DNA of 64,000 bases from Sophora flavescens (taxonomy: Eukaryota > Streptophyta > Magnoliopsida > Fabales > Fabaceae), in NCBI GenBank assembly GCA_030762895.1, contig CM061067.1, positions 55,028,200-55,092,199 of the forward strand. Reading direction: 5' to 3'. This document shows, one piece after another, positions 60,900 through 64,000 of the stretch. Made by a program: the position numbers and the translations under genes. Positions within the stretch are counted from its first letter, which is position 1, and each line of letters begins with the position of its first letter. The notes beneath the pieces were generated by a model. The model searched no databases. It was given only the letters and a program-made list of their open reading frames with translations, and was not told where the DNA came from.

Positions 60900-63415
60900 T
60901 GTAACACTCCCTTCGGCATTACATGACTAACTTAATTTCGTAATAACCTATTAAAAAAAAATAATTGTTGGTTTGCTTTCGGAAAATAATTTATATAAGT
61001 ACTTAGATACAGATCGAAACTTTTTTTTTTTATAAAAATTTCGACAAAGTCTCCTCTGTAATTTCAACATCCCAAAATAAAAACACCTGCTAAAATGTTT
61101 ATATTTTCATCCCAAAATAAAGGCTCTCCGAGCCATAAACATCCTATCCACAATAGAATCTCTCCGAGCCGTAAACATACATACGCATAACAGTAATCCA
61201 ATAAAAGACTCTAAGAGTCATAATACCTATAACTATGACTTTCTCCAAATAAAGTTTACTCGATAAACTAAGTTGGTCGCACTAAAAGATATTCCTGGGG
61301 AAGACCGGGACCCCATGGTTCTCACCATTATAACTAACATCAGACATTTTCAAAGATTGAGACTAATATCCCCGAGTGAAGCTGAGAACTTCTCTGTAAC
61401 ATCTGTACACTCAAACCCAAAATACCACAAAAGAAACCAAACAGAAATAATGCAAAGGTGAGATACCGACACATGAGTTTTATCATAGCAATCACATACA
61501 CGACTCTCACACAATGACATACAATATATCATAACTATAAACACAGGGATCCATTCTCGACAATCAAATGCATTTTGTAAAATATTTCATGTCACTTCAA
61601 TATCCATTATCTAGTTCACTATCTTCGGAGATCCTAACTTCCCTTCATCGAGCATGATAGGATCGCGATAATGCCCATAACACAATTGTCTCACGCGTTT
61701 TGGGTCGGTCTCTCAATTTAGGTCCGATCCCGAATTGTTCTGGGGTATCGCATCTCACCTAAATAATACAGAATAGTTCCTGATTGAGTACATTTCGAGC
61801 AAGGTAGCCGATTTCCATGACAAGAGGTTGCAAAGCCCCAAGCATTTCGTGGAGTTCAAACCCAAATGTCTCTGAAGACCCAAAAACTAAAGGAGCCGTC
61901 TTTGGTCCTTAACTATTCAGTTTGTCAGTTCACCCTTTGTGAAACCGTAGCTCGAATACACAATGACACGTCTGCCACGACGGCATAAAAGCCAGACTAT
62001 GCATGTAAAACGAGGTGTTTTCATTTTTCATTTTCTTTTTTCACATCGTTCTTTCCTCGTCAAGACTTAAGCTCTTGACTACTTTTAATCAAGTATTAAA
62101 TTAAACTTTAATACTCACATAGGATATTATCAATAAAATCCATGATTCACAATCTCCTTCACAACCGAACACTAGCCCGACATCTCGGAATTTTAGGTTC
62201 TATCTTTCCTCGAAACTAGAATAGGAACTCTAGCCCGTCAATCCGGAACACTAGGTCCTTTCTACTTTCTCAAAACTCAAAACAAGAACTCTAGCCCGTC
62301 AATACAGAGCACTAGGTCCTTTCTTTTCCTCAAAACTCAAAACAAGAACTCTAGCCCATCAATCCGGAGCACTAGGTCCTTTCTTTTACACTCTCTTTCC
62401 AGAGGTTTTCGTTCAGTGAAAAACTAAAAATCGAAATAAAATCCAATTGTTTCTCACTCTCGAAACTCAAATAGGAACTCTAGACCGTCAATCCGGAGAA
62501 CTAGATCCTTTCCACTTTCACTTCTTTCCACATGATTTTCTTTTTCGCTCAGTGAAAACTAAATCGAAAAACACAACATCAAAGTCTTCTCAACTTTGTG
62601 CCACAAATACGTTTTCATTCTTAGAAATACATTTTTCACCAAAACATTTTCTTTTATAAATCCATTTACCGTAAACTTAGAAAACTTCAAAAATCCTTTT
62701 CTTACTTTAAAACCAACTACGAAACTCTTACAATCGATTTATCAAAGAGGCATTTTCTCTAAAGTTTTCCATTTTTTAAACCACCTTTGTAAAGTCTAAA
62801 ATAAAATCTTTGTTTTCAAAAGACTTTTCTTTTAAAAAATTCTTTAAACCTTTTCATGAATTTTGATATTTCCCATTTTATTTCTTTCCTAACTTTGTTC
62901 TATCTTCACACTTTCATCATTTAGGATTTTCTTCTCATTTTCCAAAGAAAATAAAACACCACTTTTTCGATATTTCTGAGTTATGGTACTTTAATGTCTT
63001 AATCTTGATTAACAAGCAATGACCAGTGTCATGCCATCAACCAATCACAGTCAAGCAAAATAGTAATATAATCAACAAACAATAACAATCAAACTCCAAT
63101 CAAACTCTAAACAATTCAAGCAAGACATCAATACAAAGATTTAAAAATTAACATACATTCAAACACAACAATAAGTATGTAACTACTAAAACTCTTTAGG
63201 TAGACTCCCTTTACCTTTGTAGACCAGAAAATATTCTCTCGATGCATTCAACGATTTCCTCCTCTCACCACGAAACTGCTCAAGTTCAATCCCCAACTCG
63301 ACGTTCCAATTTCCTCTAAACAACTCCTATCCAGTCCCGAAAATCATAAAACCTGTTTACCCAAATAACCACAACCACAACAACATCCCATAGAGGGAGT
63401 CAAAGTAGTTTCAAT
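60900..63415. mobile_element. Second LTR-like block, non-coding
   Basis: It starts TGTAACACTCCCTTCGGC at 60900, again an LTR-type start, inserted next to the previous one. No protein domain is visible over 2.5 kb. It contains a 60-61-bp tandem repeat of an aactctagcccgtcaatccgg unit (starts at about 62226, 62287 and 62347, with outlying copies near 62170 and 62467). The right border is uncertain. Confidence 0.4.
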
Positions 63416-64000
63416 GAAATAGACAACTATAAACACGAGAAGGGGGGTTGAATTGTGTTTATCAGAATTTAAGCAAAGTTGTAATCTTTTCGCAAACAGA
63501 AGCTAGGTTCAGACGAGTGGAAAAATACAGGACAGACGGGTGACCTTTCTGATGAAATTTTAACAGTGACTTTGGCAAACACACCACTTGATAAACGAAT
63601 AAGAAAACTAAAGTAATTAAAGAGGTTATAAGGAAAGAGAGATTGACACAGTTATTTATCCTAGTTCACTCTTCAAAGCAAAGAGCTACGTCCAATCCTT
63701 GGCAGCACCAAGATTTATCCACTTTAACTGATCAGGTTACTGACTCTAAGTATTGTTTGCACACCTAGCCTCTTCAGGCTCAAAGACAAGTATTCTTTGC
63801 ACACCTAACCTCTTCAGGCTCAAGACAAGTATTCTTTGCACACTTAGCCTCTTCAGGCTCACTCAGGTTGTTTGAGAGATTTGGTTTGTAATAAATACAA
63901 CTTCACACAGACAGATCTTTCACTAACACTCAGAGTGGTTTAAATGTAAAGCTTAGGAAAGTCTGCGTAATAACTTCAAATGATTGAAGAATACAGAATG
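63416..64000. mobile_element. Start of another LTR-type repeat, runs off the window
   Basis: Sequence from about 63420 (acacgagaaggggggttgaattg) resembles the start of a common legume LTR family by memory only. It contains a 47-bp tandem triplet around tttgcacacctagcctcttcagg (about 63745-63860). No coding region lies within the window. Confidence 0.35.

Overview
The window is plant nuclear DNA, most likely from a legume and probably soybean-like. That attribution is an inference from remembered repeat families and was not tested. It is AT-rich, full of microsatellites and nested transposons, and I found no intact ordinary host gene in 64 kb. This suggests a repeat-dense, pericentromere-like or intergenic region. 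Nearly all real coding signal belongs to decayed mobile elements.

Layout: 1-795 is the right end of a CACTA transposon. 796-4560 is copy A of a duplicated block; copy B lies in the same orientation at 45424-60463. 4792-8670 is a 5'-truncated LINE split by a 2.7-kb solo LTR with a perfect 5-bp target duplication. 9657-10501 is a weak hAT-like fold-back repeat. 11234-23667 is a 12.4-kb Mutator-like element with 0.8-0.9-kb terminal inverted repeats. Its left arm leads into a FAR1/MULE transposase pseudogene. Its right arm leads into an oppositely transcribed plant-mobile-domain-like gene. Their 3' ends converge on a 2.1-kb, 90-bp-period minisatellite. Copia fragments sit in or beside both arms.

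25091-31566 holds a second local duplication, and one copy is split by a 3.3-kb CACTA element (25443-28723) that carries two copies of a promoter plus short-exon cassette. 33135-33541 is a solo LTR with a 5S rRNA-like domain (Cassandra type). 34343-34526 is a Mutator-type MITE, and 36136-37941 is one hAT-like element nested in another. 38940-41644 and 44816-45420 hold pieces of an endogenous caulimovirid (pararetrovirus): a movement-protein pseudogene, a promoter-like region and a tRNA-Met primer site. An LTR-like block of about 3.1 kb separates the pieces.

Copy B has grown from about 3.8 kb to about 15 kb by insertion of a hAT transposon, a solo LTR and a Copia element that itself holds a CACTA element. 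Gypsy-like LTR sequence abuts its right edge and runs towards the window end. Copy A has an empty site for each of the insertions inside B, and B has one for the MITE in A, so many boundaries are confirmed by internal comparison. The window is best read as a stratified record of insertion, duplication and transposon-mediated gene capture.
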